Assembly: GCF_900091655.1 (NCBI RefSeq)
Contig: NZ_LT594621.1
Location: 3,563,052 to 3,627,051 of the forward strand
DNA length: 64,000 nucleotides
Direction: 5' to 3'
Origin: Culturomica massiliensis
Lineage (GTDB): Bacteria; Bacteroidota; Bacteroidia; Bacteroidales; Marinifilaceae
Shown here: piece by piece, positions 25,932 to 35,374 of the stretch
Numbering within the stretch: the first letter of the stretch is position 1
Layout: each line of letters begins with the position of its first letter
Position numbers and translations under genes: made by a program
Notes under the pieces: model-generated
Seen by the model: the letters and a program-made list of their open reading frames with translations, nothing else
Told to the model about the DNA's origin: nothing
Databases searched by the model: none

Positions 25932-28931
25932 TTAGAAGCCTATTTCCAGTCCGAACATAATTGTACGAGATGCCGGGAATTGGAAGTCCGCATTACTGCT
26001 TGCAGGGCCAGTACCGCTGGTAACATTTCCGACTTCCGGATCGATTCCTGTAAAACCGGTCCAGGTCACTAAATTCAAGCCTTGTGCATACACTCTTAAC
26101 TTAGACAGTTTAACTTTGTCGAGTAAATGTTTCGGGAAACTGTAACCTAGGCTTACGTTACGCAAACGGAGATAAGAAGCATCTTCCAAATAGCGTGTAC
26201 TCATAACCTGGGAATTTCCTTTGTCCTGTCTCGGAATATTTGTTATATCGCCCGGCTTCATCCATTGATCATACAATAACCGTTTATCCTGATTGGAGTT
26301 TGCATTGGCTCCGTCACTCAAATTGAAGAAAGCAACATGGTTGTAGATGTAATTACCGTGTGAAAAATAAAAATCTGCCGAGAAGTCTAAACCTTTATAG
26401 CTGATATTTGTTCCGAAAGAACCGTAGAAATCCGGATACGGAGATTTTCCATCCAGTATAACAGCATCATCTTCTGAATATTTATTGGTTAATTGACCGT
26501 CTTTGGTATAATACAAGGCATCTCCGTTAACAGGGTTAACACCGGCCCAGCGTACCATTTTATAGACATTCAATTCTTTTCCTTCACTGATAACATTGTT
26601 CCAGCCGTTTTTGATGTCATTTCCTTTGTACAGTTTCAACACTTCATTTTTGTTGTGAGAAACCATTGCATAAAGATTGACAAAAAAGTCGGAAGATCTG
26701 TATACATCCCCACTTACAGAAACCTCTATACCCCGGTTTCTCATTTCTCCGATATTTTCTTTCCGGCTGGCAAATCCTGAGGTCAGTGAAAGATTGGCTG
26801 CCAATAACATATCTATTGTTTTTCTGTTATACCAGTCGAAAACAACCGTCAGTCTTTCATTGAAAAATTTACTATCAAATCCGACTGATGCCTGGAAATT
26901 CTTTTCCCATGTCAGTTGGTTATTGGGCAAACGTGACGGGTAAATTGTAGATGTTCCGTTATAAGAGCCCGTACTGAATAGTCCGAGTGCATCGTAATCC
27001 CCGATATTGTTGTTTCCGGAGGTTCCGACACTTCCGCGTAATTTGAACTGGTTCAGCCAGCCGGAATTTTCTGCAAAACTTTCATTGTGAATATTCCAGC
27101 CTGCACCGGCAGACCAGAAAGTACCGTACTGATTGTCTTTACCGAAACGTGAAGAACCGTCGCTTCGAACAGAAGCATCTACGAAATAGCGGGAATCAAA
27201 GTCATAAGCTGCCAGGGCAAAGAATGATAAAAGTCTCCAGTCCGATACATTGCCGGTGACTTTCAAAGGTTTTGCTGCTTTGTCCAAAGCATCTATTCTG
27301 CCGGAAGAGAATCCCTCTCCTTGAGCACCAAAGCCTTTCCATTGACTCTTTTGTGCTTCCGTACCGACAGTTGCGCTCAGATTGTGGACATCATTAAATG
27401 TTTTGGCATATTTTAACATATTAGTCCAAATGAAAGTAGCCCGATGTGCATAACTATCGGCTCTGAATCCCGGACTTTGAAGAACCTGCGATAATTTTGA
27501 TTCCGGTTTGTTATATTGGTAGTCCAATACTTGTGAATAATCTACACCGGCTGTCGATACGAACCGCAAATCATCTATAATGTTGTATTCCAGTGTAAAA
27601 GATCCGATCCCTTTTATCAGATTCGAATAACTCGGGTTCATCGCGATGTTTTCGAAAATATTCAGGCCGTAATCCCATGTCGGGTCAGATGCCCAGCTAC
27701 CGTCTTCATTGAATGGTTTTGTATACGGGTTGACACTGTATACATAGTTGAACGGATTCAATACATTCCGGTCGCTACGTAAATTACCCTCTTTGGAAGT
27801 ACCTACAGAAGCTGTCATTCCGAATTTTAATTTTCTGCTGATTTTATGATCCAGATTTACCCGGAATGTATATCTCTTCAGGTAAGAGCCCGGAGCAATA
27901 GCTTCCTGGTCAAAATATTGTCCCGACAGATAAAATTTAGTGGATTCCGAACCGCCTGAAGCACTCAATTCATACAATTGGGTTTTACCTGTTCTGAAAA
28001 CTTCCTTCATCCAGTCCGTATTGATTGGATAGTTATTGATCTCTTCATCCGTCATGGGTTTGCCTGTCGTGGGGCTGCTTGCTCCATAGCCTACACCTAA
28101 TTGACGCTCGTAAGTCAATTTTTCTTTGGTGTTCATCATTTGATTTTTATCCCGGGTACGGGTAGAGAATCCCCATTGGCCTTTTACATTGAATATCGTT
28201 TTTCCCATCCGTCCTCTTTTAGTCGTAATCATGATAACACCGTTTGCTCCGCGTGATCCGTAAATAGAAGTTGCCGATGCGTCCTTTAATACAGATACAC
28301 TTTCAATGTCACCGGGATTCAATGCATTGAAATCTGCCGAAGCAACGGGCACATTATCGATTACATATAAAGGAGAGGAACTGGCATTAATAGAGGAGAT
28401 ACCCCTCATTTTCACAATAGCACCTGCCCCGGGACGACCGCTGGAAGCAACAACCTGCATACCTGTTGCCTTACCCTGAAGAATCTGGTCGAAACTGGCA
28501 GTTGGTACTTCTTTGATTTTATTACCGTCTACGACCCCGACTGCACCGGTAACTGTACCTTTTTTTTGTGCTCCATACCCCATCACAACAACTTCATCCA
28601 AAGCTTCGGTTGCCGGAACCATTTCTACATTGATTACATTTTTACCTGCAACCGCAATTTCCTGATCCTTCATACCCACGAAAGTGAAAATCAAAATATC
28701 ATTCTCATTCACTTTAATTGAGTATTTACCGTCAACGTTAGTTGCAGTTCCAACGGCCCGATTGTTTTTAATAATTACAGATACACCGGGTAGCGGTGAC
28801 TTGTCGCTTTTGTCAATAACCGTACCGGTTATCTCCCGCGTCTGTGCAAAACATATCTGCATTCCGACGAAAGTCAGGAAAACAAATAGTCCGATTAATT
28901 TTCTCATACATTTTAATTTTAAGTTAGACAT
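25932..28931 (-). CDS. SusC/RagA-family TonB-dependent transporter, cassette A
   Basis: The protein has 999 residues from the MSNLKLKC start shared by all five susC genes here (an in-frame ATG lies 42 bp upstream). The signal peptide ends near FAQ (30). A CarboxypepD_reg-like domain (about 33-118) is followed by the plug (VIDNVPVASADF, SVLKDASATSIYGSRGANGVIMITTK) and a large barrel ending GLEIGF. There is no STN domain, so no direct anti-sigma signalling is expected. It is transcribed divergently from cassette B. Its first 150 bp are about 95% identical to those of cassette B in inverted orientation. Confidence 0.94.
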   Translation of the reverse strand: MSNLKLKCMRKLIGLFVFLTFVGMQICFAQTREITGTVIDKSDKSPLPGVSVIIKNNRAVGTATNVDGKYSIKVNENDILIFTFVGMKDQEIAVAGKNVINVEMVPATEALDEVVVMGYGAQKKGTVTGAVGVVDGNKIKEVPTASFDQILQGKATGMQVVASSGRPGAGAIVKMRGISSINASSSPLYVIDNVPVASADFNALNPGDIESVSVLKDASATSIYGSRGANGVIMITTKRGRMGKTIFNVKGQWGFSTRTRDKNQMMNTKEKLTYERQLGVGYGASSPTTGKPMTDEEINNYPINTDWMKEVFRTGKTQLYELSASGGSESTKFYLSGQYFDQEAIAPGSYLKRYTFRVNLDHKISRKLKFGMTASVGTSKEGNLRSDRNVLNPFNYVYSVNPYTKPFNEDGSWASDPTWDYGLNIFENIAMNPSYSNLIKGIGSFTLEYNIIDDLRFVSTAGVDYSQVLDYQYNKPESKLSQVLQSPGFRADSYAHRATFIWTNMLKYAKTFNDVHNLSATVGTEAQKSQWKGFGAQGEGFSSGRIDALDKAAKPLKVTGNVSDWRLLSFFALAAYDFDSRYFVDASVRSDGSSRFGKDNQYGTFWSAGAGWNIHNESFAENSGWLNQFKLRGSVGTSGNNNIGDYDALGLFSTGSYNGTSTIYPSRLPNNQLTWEKNFQASVGFDSKFFNERLTVVFDWYNRKTIDMLLAANLSLTSGFASRKENIGEMRNRGIEVSVSGDVYRSSDFFVNLYAMVSHNKNEVLKLYKGNDIKNGWNNVISEGKELNVYKMVRWAGVNPVNGDALYYTKDGQLTNKYSEDDAVILDGKSPYPDFYGSFGTNISYKGLDFSADFYFSHGNYIYNHVAFFNLSDGANANSNQDKRLLYDQWMKPGDITNIPRQDKGNSQVMSTRYLEDASYLRLRNVSLGYSFPKHLLDKVKLSKLRVYAQGLNLVTWTGFTGIDPEVGNVTSGTGPASSNADFQFPASRTIMFGLEIGF

Positions 28932-29026
28932 ATTTAGGCTGTTTTTGATTTTATCGTTAATTTTTGTTTTCACCTTCTTAAATTCAGGTTAAAATCATTC
29001 CCTGTTTGTCATTTCCAAGGAAAATG

Positions 29027-29047
29027 CACATGCTTAGTAAGCATGTG
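29027..29047 (-). promoter_or_regulatory. Palindrome upstream of susC A
   Basis: This is a perfect 21-bp palindrome: the core GCTTACTAAGC (29032-29042, minus strand) is extended by CACAT and ATGTG arms. The core lies 100 bp before the susC A start codon. It is either an operator for a dimeric regulator or a recombination site. Confidence 0.7.
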
Positions 29048-29462
29048 ACACCATATTAAATTTTTGTTGTTCAGCACTTTAACCCTAATTGCTAAATTGT
29101 GTTTCCTATAAAAATTGAGTTTTTAAGAATACCTTAACTCAATAAAAATACAATAATGCAAATATATGTAAAATATTATAAGTTGCAACATCAAGCCCTA
29201 TTATTTTTATTATGTAAGTAATTTTGTAATTGTTCTCTCAAAACCCATCTCTAAATTTTAGAAAATCTTTCATATTCTGGGATAGAATGTCCTATTGAAA
29301 TCCTATTATACTTTAATCAAAATATCTATTTAATACATTATATCCGCTTTTCCAATCTAATATGAAAATCAGTGTGCACAACTATTCGTTTAATAGATAA
29401 ACATCTTCTTAAAATTCAATTCCCATAATTTCCTCAACTATCTTCATTATTTCCCATCTCAC

Positions 29463-29473
29463 GCTTACTAAGC
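29463..29473 (+). promoter_or_regulatory. Palindrome upstream of susC B
   Basis: The core GCTTACTAAGC lies exactly 95 bp before the susC B start codon. The following 95 bp match the leader of susC C with only about two mismatches, while the sequence before it differs. Confidence 0.7.
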
Positions 29474-29555
29474 AGGTTTACACTTAGAATAAAGACTTAT
29501 AAAACATTATTTTAAGAGCAATTTAATAGAATGAGACAAGATTTAACAATAATAC

Positions 29556-29620
29556 AAACAGCCTAAATATGTCTAACTTAAAATTAAAATGTATGAGAAA
29601 ATTAATCGGACTATTTGTTT
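29556..29620 (+). repeat. Universal susC 5' block (cassette B copy)
   Basis: About 13 bp of leader (AAACAGCCTAAAT) and the first 18-19 codons (MSNLKLKCMRKLIGLF) are almost invariant at base level in all five cassettes: near 28880-28944 (minus), here, 35362-35426, 42652-42716 and 52819-52883. Synonymous positions are also conserved, so selection on protein alone does not explain it. Confidence 0.85.
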
Positions 29621-32600
29621 TCCTGACTTTTGTCGGAATGCAGATATGTTTTGCTCAAACGCGTGAGATAACCGGTACGGTTATCAATAAAAGTGACCGA
29701 ATGCCGTTGCCGGGTGTTACCGTCATGGTCAAAGGTGAACCGGGTAATGGGACTGCAACGGACATCAATGGTAAATTTGCATTAAAAATAAAAGAAAATG
29801 CCATTTTGGTAATAAGTTTTATTGGTATGCAAACCCAAGAAGTCAGTGTTGCCGGCAAAACAAATCTAACCATTGAATTAACGCCATCTGCAGAGACTCT
29901 GGATGAAGTAATGGTTGTTGCTTATGGTACGGCTAAAAATTCAAGTTTTACCGGTTCTGCTAAAGTGGTAAGTAGTGAAAAACTGGCAAAAATCCAGACC
30001 TCCAGCATTACAAAGGCATTGGAGGGGGCATCTCCTGGAGTACAGGTTGTAAGTGCTTCCGGACAACCGGGTGAGAATGCAACGATTCGTATCCGTGGTG
30101 TCGGCTCCATTAATGCTTCCAATACGCCACTATATGTAGTTGATGGTGTTCCTTTTTCTGGTTATTTAAACTCAATCAATCCTGCGGATATTGAAAGTAT
30201 GACTATTTTAAAAGATGCTGCAGCTAACTCTCTTTATGGTTCTCGTGCCGCAAATGGTGTAATTGTAATTACGACTAAAAAAGGAAAAGCAGGGAAACCT
30301 ATTGTCTCTTTGGATATGAAATGGGGAATTAACAGTCGGGGAATTCCATCATACGATATGATTAAGAATCCTGGAAAATATTATGAAGCAGCATGGACGG
30401 CTCTTCGTAATAATTTACAATACAATGGGGAATTGTCTGCTGCAGAGGCTGATGCAGAAGCAACCCGTACATTGGTAAATGAACTGGGAGGATATAATAA
30501 TTATAATGTACCCGACGACCAGTTGGTCATAAATGGGAAATTGAATCCTGCAGCTAAATTATTATATCATGACGATTGGGCTGATGAAGCTTTTTCAAAT
30601 AAATTACGTCAGGAATACCAATTTTCATATCAAGGAGGTAGTGATAAAACAAAATATTACATGTCATTGGGCTTTCTGGATGATAAAGGTTATGTTGAAA
30701 ATTCAGGATTCAGAAGATATACAGCTCGTGTAAATCTGGACCAGGAATTAACGTCATGGTTTAAAGCTGGTGCAAATTTAGCGTATGCCAATACATTGCA
30801 GAATTTTCCTAACTCCGGTACAAGTGCATATGCAAATCAATTTATGTTTTCACAAGGTATTGCTCCTATTTATCCTGTATATTTATATGATCGTGAAGGG
30901 AATAGACAATACGATAAAGACGGAAATGTAATATATGATTACGGAACAGCATCAGAGTTCGGTTACTCTCGTAAATATGCATCCAATTCTAATCCGATAG
31001 CAACTCAGATATTAGATATCCATGATTATAAAACAGATGCTTTTGACGGGAACACATATATGGAAGTATCTTTCTTAAAAGACTTCAAATTCCGGGCTAA
31101 TTTTGCCTACAACAATTCAAACCGGAAAGACATCGATTATCAAAATGCTTTATATGGCGATGCTAAAAATGTAGGAGGACGTGCATATCATTATCAGTAC
31201 AAGAGAGATGTTATGACTTTTAACCAGATTTTATCATGGAATCGGGATTTTGGAAGACACAACATCAGTGCTTTAGCCGGCCATGAAGCTTATAAAGAAG
31301 ATTACTATTATCTAGAAGTATCGAAAGAAAATTTTTACTATCCAGGTAATCCGGAATTGGCAAATGCTGCAAAAATTACCGGAGCAACATCTTACAAGAA
31401 TTCAAGAAGAATCGAGTCCTATTTCGCAAAGGCCGATTATAGTTTTGATAACCGTTATTATGCTTCTTTGTCTTTCCGGCGAGATGCTTCATCACGTTTC
31501 CATAAAGACAACAGATGGGGTAATTTCTGGGCAATAGGCGCTTCTTGGAGAGTTTCTCAGGAAAATTTCATGCAAAATGTAAGTTGGATACAAAATCTGA
31601 AATTGAAAGCCAGTTATGGAACCAATGGGGTTGAGAACATATTGGATCCAGCTGGATACGAACAATGGTATGCTTGGCAAGATCAGTATGGGATCACTTC
31701 TGACGGAACGAACCTTGGTCTGAATCCTTCTTATTATAAAGGCAACCGGAGTCTGACCTGGGAAAAGTCTAAAAACTTCAATGTCGGTATTGAAACAGAC
31801 CTTTTTGACTGGTTTTCATTAGATGCAGAATATTTTATCCGTAAATCAGACGATTTACTTTTTAATCGGCCGCTTCCCCCATCTTCCGGCTTTACTTCCT
31901 ATCCAGACAATATTGGTTCTATGAAAAATCAGGGAGTAGAATTTGACTTGACTTTTAATATTTTCAAACAAACCGAATTTAAATGGTCTGTCAATTTGAA
32001 TTTAACACACTATACGAATGAGATTACCAAATTACCGCCTGAATTTAAAGAATCGGGTATTATATCCGGTAACAAGAAATATATGGAAGGACATTCCATT
32101 TATGATTTCTATTTAGAAAGATATTTAGGCGTTGATCCGGCAAACGGTAAAGCGATGTATTATACCAATAATGCAGAAGTTGCAAACGGAACTTTGGCAA
32201 ATGGTAAGATGTTCACTTATATCAATTCCAATGCGACACAAGAATACACCGGAGATTCTGCAATTCCGGATGTATACGGTGCTTTCACCAGTAATTGGGC
32301 ATATAAAGGATTCGATCTTTCCTTTATGATGAATTATCAGATTGGAGGTAAACTGTACGATAGTAATTATGCTGCTTATATGGGGAATGATTTAGGTAGC
32401 GGATTCCATAAGGATGTTTTAAAAGCATGGACTCCAACCAATGTTAATACCAATGTTCCAATTCATCAACAAAATTACCAGGATGCTACAGGACGGTCGG
32501 ATAGGTTTTTGACAGATGCCTCTTTCCTGGCCATAAAGAATATTATGCTGGGATATACATTCCCGAAACATATATGCAACAAATTACATATTGAAAACCT

Positions 32601-32742
32601 TAGAATTTATGCTGTGGCAGATAATGTGGCATTATTCTCAAAACGTCAGGGGATGGATCCCAGACAGTATATCTCCGGTGCGACAGGTTATAATTTTGCC
32701 CCAATCAGAACAGTATCGTTTGGTATTAATATGAAATTCTAA
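29569..32742 (+). CDS. SusC/RagA-family TonB-dependent transporter, cassette B
   Basis: The 1057-residue transporter has a signal peptide (1-30), CarboxypepD_reg-like domain (about 33-118), plug (VVDGVPFSGYLNSINP, ILKDAAANSLYGSRAANGVIVITTKKGK) and barrel ending FGINMKF. The barrel part differs strongly from cassette A and is nearest to cassette C in style and AT-richness. It is followed by susD after 11 bp. The start is set by the universal 5' block. It would import a ligand captured by its SusD. Confidence 0.94.
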   Translation: MSNLKLKCMRKLIGLFVFLTFVGMQICFAQTREITGTVINKSDRMPLPGVTVMVKGEPGNGTATDINGKFALKIKENAILVISFIGMQTQEVSVAGKTNLTIELTPSAETLDEVMVVAYGTAKNSSFTGSAKVVSSEKLAKIQTSSITKALEGASPGVQVVSASGQPGENATIRIRGVGSINASNTPLYVVDGVPFSGYLNSINPADIESMTILKDAAANSLYGSRAANGVIVITTKKGKAGKPIVSLDMKWGINSRGIPSYDMIKNPGKYYEAAWTALRNNLQYNGELSAAEADAEATRTLVNELGGYNNYNVPDDQLVINGKLNPAAKLLYHDDWADEAFSNKLRQEYQFSYQGGSDKTKYYMSLGFLDDKGYVENSGFRRYTARVNLDQELTSWFKAGANLAYANTLQNFPNSGTSAYANQFMFSQGIAPIYPVYLYDREGNRQYDKDGNVIYDYGTASEFGYSRKYASNSNPIATQILDIHDYKTDAFDGNTYMEVSFLKDFKFRANFAYNNSNRKDIDYQNALYGDAKNVGGRAYHYQYKRDVMTFNQILSWNRDFGRHNISALAGHEAYKEDYYYLEVSKENFYYPGNPELANAAKITGATSYKNSRRIESYFAKADYSFDNRYYASLSFRRDASSRFHKDNRWGNFWAIGASWRVSQENFMQNVSWIQNLKLKASYGTNGVENILDPAGYEQWYAWQDQYGITSDGTNLGLNPSYYKGNRSLTWEKSKNFNVGIETDLFDWFSLDAEYFIRKSDDLLFNRPLPPSSGFTSYPDNIGSMKNQGVEFDLTFNIFKQTEFKWSVNLNLTHYTNEITKLPPEFKESGIISGNKKYMEGHSIYDFYLERYLGVDPANGKAMYYTNNAEVANGTLANGKMFTYINSNATQEYTGDSAIPDVYGAFTSNWAYKGFDLSFMMNYQIGGKLYDSNYAAYMGNDLGSGFHKDVLKAWTPTNVNTNVPIHQQNYQDATGRSDRFLTDASFLAIKNIMLGYTFPKHICNKLHIENLRIYAVADNVALFSKRQGMDPRQYISGATGYNFAPIRTVSFGINMKF

Positions 32743-32753
32743 AAGTAAACATT

Positions 32754-34223
32754 ATGAAGAAGACATTTATAAACTATTTAATTGTTCCTGTGATCTTAGT
32801 CATGTCGGGAGCTTGTAGTTCTGATTTTTTGGATACAAAACCTACAGGATCCTTATCCCAGGATCAGCAGGATGAGGTTGCCATAGAAGACCCTATCAAA
32901 GCGTTTTCTCCCATCATATCCGGATTGTATAATTCAATGGTAGGTTATTATAGTCAGCATGATGAATTCGGACATCCCACTGTATTTTTAGCTACAGATT
33001 TAATGGCCAATGACATGGTTCAACTTGCAAATCATTGGTTCTACAGTTATTATCAAAATGATAATCGGATGGCCAATTACCGTTCTTCAAGTCATTATTG
33101 GACGAAACTGTATTATCCATTGATTTATAATTGTAACCTTGTATTGAAATCTTATCCACGTGAAGGATATGATAATTTGTCAAATGATGCAAAAATTTTA
33201 GCGGGTCAGGCACTAGCAATTCGTGCTAATAGTTACTATTATTTGGTACGTCTATTTGCTAAAAACTATAAAGGAAATGAAGATGGGCCGGGTGTCCCGA
33301 TTTGGTTAGCAGAGACAGATGCGGCAGATCATCAACCAAGAGCTAAAATCAGTGCTGTATATACACGAATTGTCCAAGATCTGGAAGACGCGATTAAATT
33401 GCTGGAAGGCCAACCTCGCGAAAGCATCAATAATGTGGATTATTATACTGCATGTGCAATTTTAGCGGATGTATCATTGACAATAAATAATTGGGGAGAT
33501 GCTGTAAAATATGCACAGGAAGCTCGTAAAGGATCTGCGACTTTATCTACAATAGATACTTATATGAGTCAATTTAAAGGTAATCTCAATGCCAGTGAAT
33601 GGATATGGGGTATGGATATAAATGGTGAAAATACCAATTTATATGCTTCTTTATACTCTCACCTTGATAATACAATTGACGGATATTGTGGTATTGGAGT
33701 ATACAAAGCCTGGGATGCACGTCTTTATGAACAAATCCCTCAAACCGATGTAAGACGCCAATGTGCGCTGCCAAACAATCAATACATTAGTATGAAATAT
33801 CAGACTCCCGGAGATTTTACAGGCGATATTTGCTACATTAGAATTGCTGAGATGTATCTGATTGAAGCCGAAGCCCAGGCGCGTGCTGGAAATGACGGTC
33901 TTGCTCAAAATGTTTTATACGAATTAGTGAAAAATCGTGATCCGCAAGCAACAAAATCAACAAAAACAGGTAATGATTTAATTGAAGAGATTTTATTTCA
34001 AAAACGTATTGAAATGTGGGGAGAAGGTCGTTCTTGGTTTGATTTGAAACGTATCGGAGGAAGCATTGAGAGAAAAAATACAATTAATGGTGTTGCGACC
34101 AACCATCGTGTAGATGCGCAGTTGCAATTTGGACCAAATGACAATCGCTGGGTATTCCAGATTCCTAAAAAAGAAATTGAAGCCAATCAAAATATTAATG
34201 AAGAGGATCAGAATCCGGCATAA
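32754..34223 (+). CDS. SusD/RagB-family lipoprotein, cassette B
   Basis: The 489-residue lipoprotein has lipobox SGAC and the mature start SSDFLDTKPTGSLSQ. Late SusD motifs RIAEMYLIEAEAQAR and QKRIEMWGEGRSWFDLKRIGG are present. It pairs with the susC 11 bp upstream. Unlike cassettes A, C, D and E there is no Calx-beta-like lipoprotein behind it; a hairpin and the small secreted protein follow directly. Confidence 0.93.
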   Translation: MKKTFINYLIVPVILVMSGACSSDFLDTKPTGSLSQDQQDEVAIEDPIKAFSPIISGLYNSMVGYYSQHDEFGHPTVFLATDLMANDMVQLANHWFYSYYQNDNRMANYRSSSHYWTKLYYPLIYNCNLVLKSYPREGYDNLSNDAKILAGQALAIRANSYYYLVRLFAKNYKGNEDGPGVPIWLAETDAADHQPRAKISAVYTRIVQDLEDAIKLLEGQPRESINNVDYYTACAILADVSLTINNWGDAVKYAQEARKGSATLSTIDTYMSQFKGNLNASEWIWGMDINGENTNLYASLYSHLDNTIDGYCGIGVYKAWDARLYEQIPQTDVRRQCALPNNQYISMKYQTPGDFTGDICYIRIAEMYLIEAEAQARAGNDGLAQNVLYELVKNRDPQATKSTKTGNDLIEEILFQKRIEMWGEGRSWFDLKRIGGSIERKNTINGVATNHRVDAQLQFGPNDNRWVFQIPKKEIEANQNINEEDQNPA

Positions 34224-34270
34224 TAAAATCTAGATTTTAATATTTTTCTAGATCAGTTTAATTGCCATTA

Positions 34271-34310
34271 TCGTGCAAATGGAGTTCTGCTTTCATTTGC
34301 ACGATTTTGT
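34271..34310 (+). terminator. Hairpin between susD and small gene, cassette B
   Basis: An 11-bp perfect stem (34271-34281 with 34294-34304) is followed by TTTTG. It occupies the same place as hairpins in the other cassettes and probably lowers transcription of what follows. Confidence 0.75.
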
Positions 34311-34339
34311 TATTTCATACAATGCTAAAATTTCAATCC

Positions 34340-35092
34340 ATGAAAAAAATATTCATATTTTTCCTGACTTTATGTCCTTGTATCGGATATACGCAACCTC
34401 CGGTTGGTGCTGAATTTATAGACAGCAATCCATTTAATATAATAGACCGAGAAATCAGTGTTGATTATTCTTCCCTTAATAATTTGTTCGATGCTTTCAG
34501 AAATAATCAGAATATTGAAGCCAACCAAATTTTTTCCCTTTTTCAAAATAGATTTGAAGGTAGCCCTTTCTTATTACAAGAATGGAAAAATTCTTCTGTA
34601 ATCTTAAAAAGCGGAGAAAAAATAAATTATGATCTATTATACAATGTGTTTAAAAATGAGTTTTGGATAAAAAAGGAAGAAGGAATAAAATTATTATTAT
34701 TTACAGAAGATGTCGATCATGTTGAATTTGATAATAAAAAATTTGTCAGAAAAACATATCCTTTGGGAAAAGACATAAAAGAGGGATTGTTACAGATAAT
34801 AACGAACGATAAATATCCATTATTCAAATTATATACGTGTATTTTTTTACGAGAAGAAGCTGAATCTACCGGCTATGAGTCAAAAAAAAGAGATAAATTT
34901 CAAATTCGAGAGCAACTTTATTATCAAGATAAAAAAGGACACTTATATTCGATTTCTACAAAAAAAGATGATTTCTTTAAAATATTCGGAGATAAATCCT
35001 CTATTGTAGGAGCGTACTGTAAGATCAATAAATTAAAATACAGAAAGGAGGAGGACATAATTAAACTGTTTCACTATTATTCAACACTATAA
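34340..35092 (+). CDS. Small secreted protein, unknown family, cassette B
   Basis: The protein has 250 residues from the ATG at 34340, which gives a good signal peptide (MKKIFIFFLTLCPCIGYTQ). The middle reads SPFLLQEWKNSSVILKSGEKINYDLLYN, matching the D copy (TPFLEKEWQPGSVTLISGEIKKYSMRY); the end (FGDKSSIVGAYCKINKLK, then EEDIIKLFHYY) also matches. I do not recognise the family. It is the last gene of cassette B; no protease or PorV gene follows. It is very AT-rich, like the rest of B. Confidence 0.75.
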   Translation: MKKIFIFFLTLCPCIGYTQPPVGAEFIDSNPFNIIDREISVDYSSLNNLFDAFRNNQNIEANQIFSLFQNRFEGSPFLLQEWKNSSVILKSGEKINYDLLYNVFKNEFWIKKEEGIKLLLFTEDVDHVEFDNKKFVRKTYPLGKDIKEGLLQIITNDKYPLFKLYTCIFLREEAESTGYESKKRDKFQIREQLYYQDKKGHLYSISTKKDDFFKIFGDKSSIVGAYCKINKLKYRKEEDIIKLFHYYSTL

Positions 35093-35106
35093 TATATTTC
35101 GTCATT

Positions 35107-35140
35107 AAAAAAGGAACGGTTTGAAATCGTTCCTTTTTTT
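35107..35140 (+). terminator. Terminator of cassette B
   Basis: A 12-bp perfect stem (35107-35118 with 35128-35139) ends in a T-run. Confidence 0.88.
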
Positions 35141-35179
35141 ATACCTATGATTATCATACTGTACTGTATAATATATAAA

Positions 35180-35279
35180 ATTATGTAACCATCTTCGTCA
35201 TATCCGATAATGCCTTTTTCTCTCCTTCTCATACCTACCCCATTCTTTCGCTTCCCTTGACATACCACGCTTACTAAGC
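35180..35279 (+). repeat. 100-bp inter-cassette block, copy 1 (before C)
   Basis: This block starts ATTATGTAACCATCTTCG and ends with the palindrome. It recurs at 41309-41408 and 52633-52732 with few differences and is absent before cassettes A and B. It may carry the upstream promoter or activator site of susC, or be part of a cassette junction. Confidence 0.85.
35269..35279 (+). promoter_or_regulatory. Palindrome upstream of susC C
   Basis: The core GCTTACTAAGC lies exactly 95 bp before the susC C start, preceded by TTGACATACCAC. Confidence 0.7.
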
Positions 35280-35374
35280 AGGTTTACACTTAGAATAAAG
35301 ACTTATAAAACATTATTTTAAGTGTAATTTAATAGAATGAGACAAGATTTAACAATAATACAAACAGCCTAAAT

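Larger units (their letters stand above)
28932..29568. other. Divergent control region between cassettes A and B
   Basis: These 637 bp are AT-rich and hold no gene that I can support. They contain two copies of the GCTTACTAAGC palindrome, one facing each susC gene, and end on both sides in the same susC leader block. No clear TAnnTTTG promoter is visible. Confidence 0.7.

Noticed and set aside
29048..29462. Hidden small gene in the A/B control region
   Set aside because: No open frame of useful length with a start, and composition is typical of AT-rich non-coding DNA.
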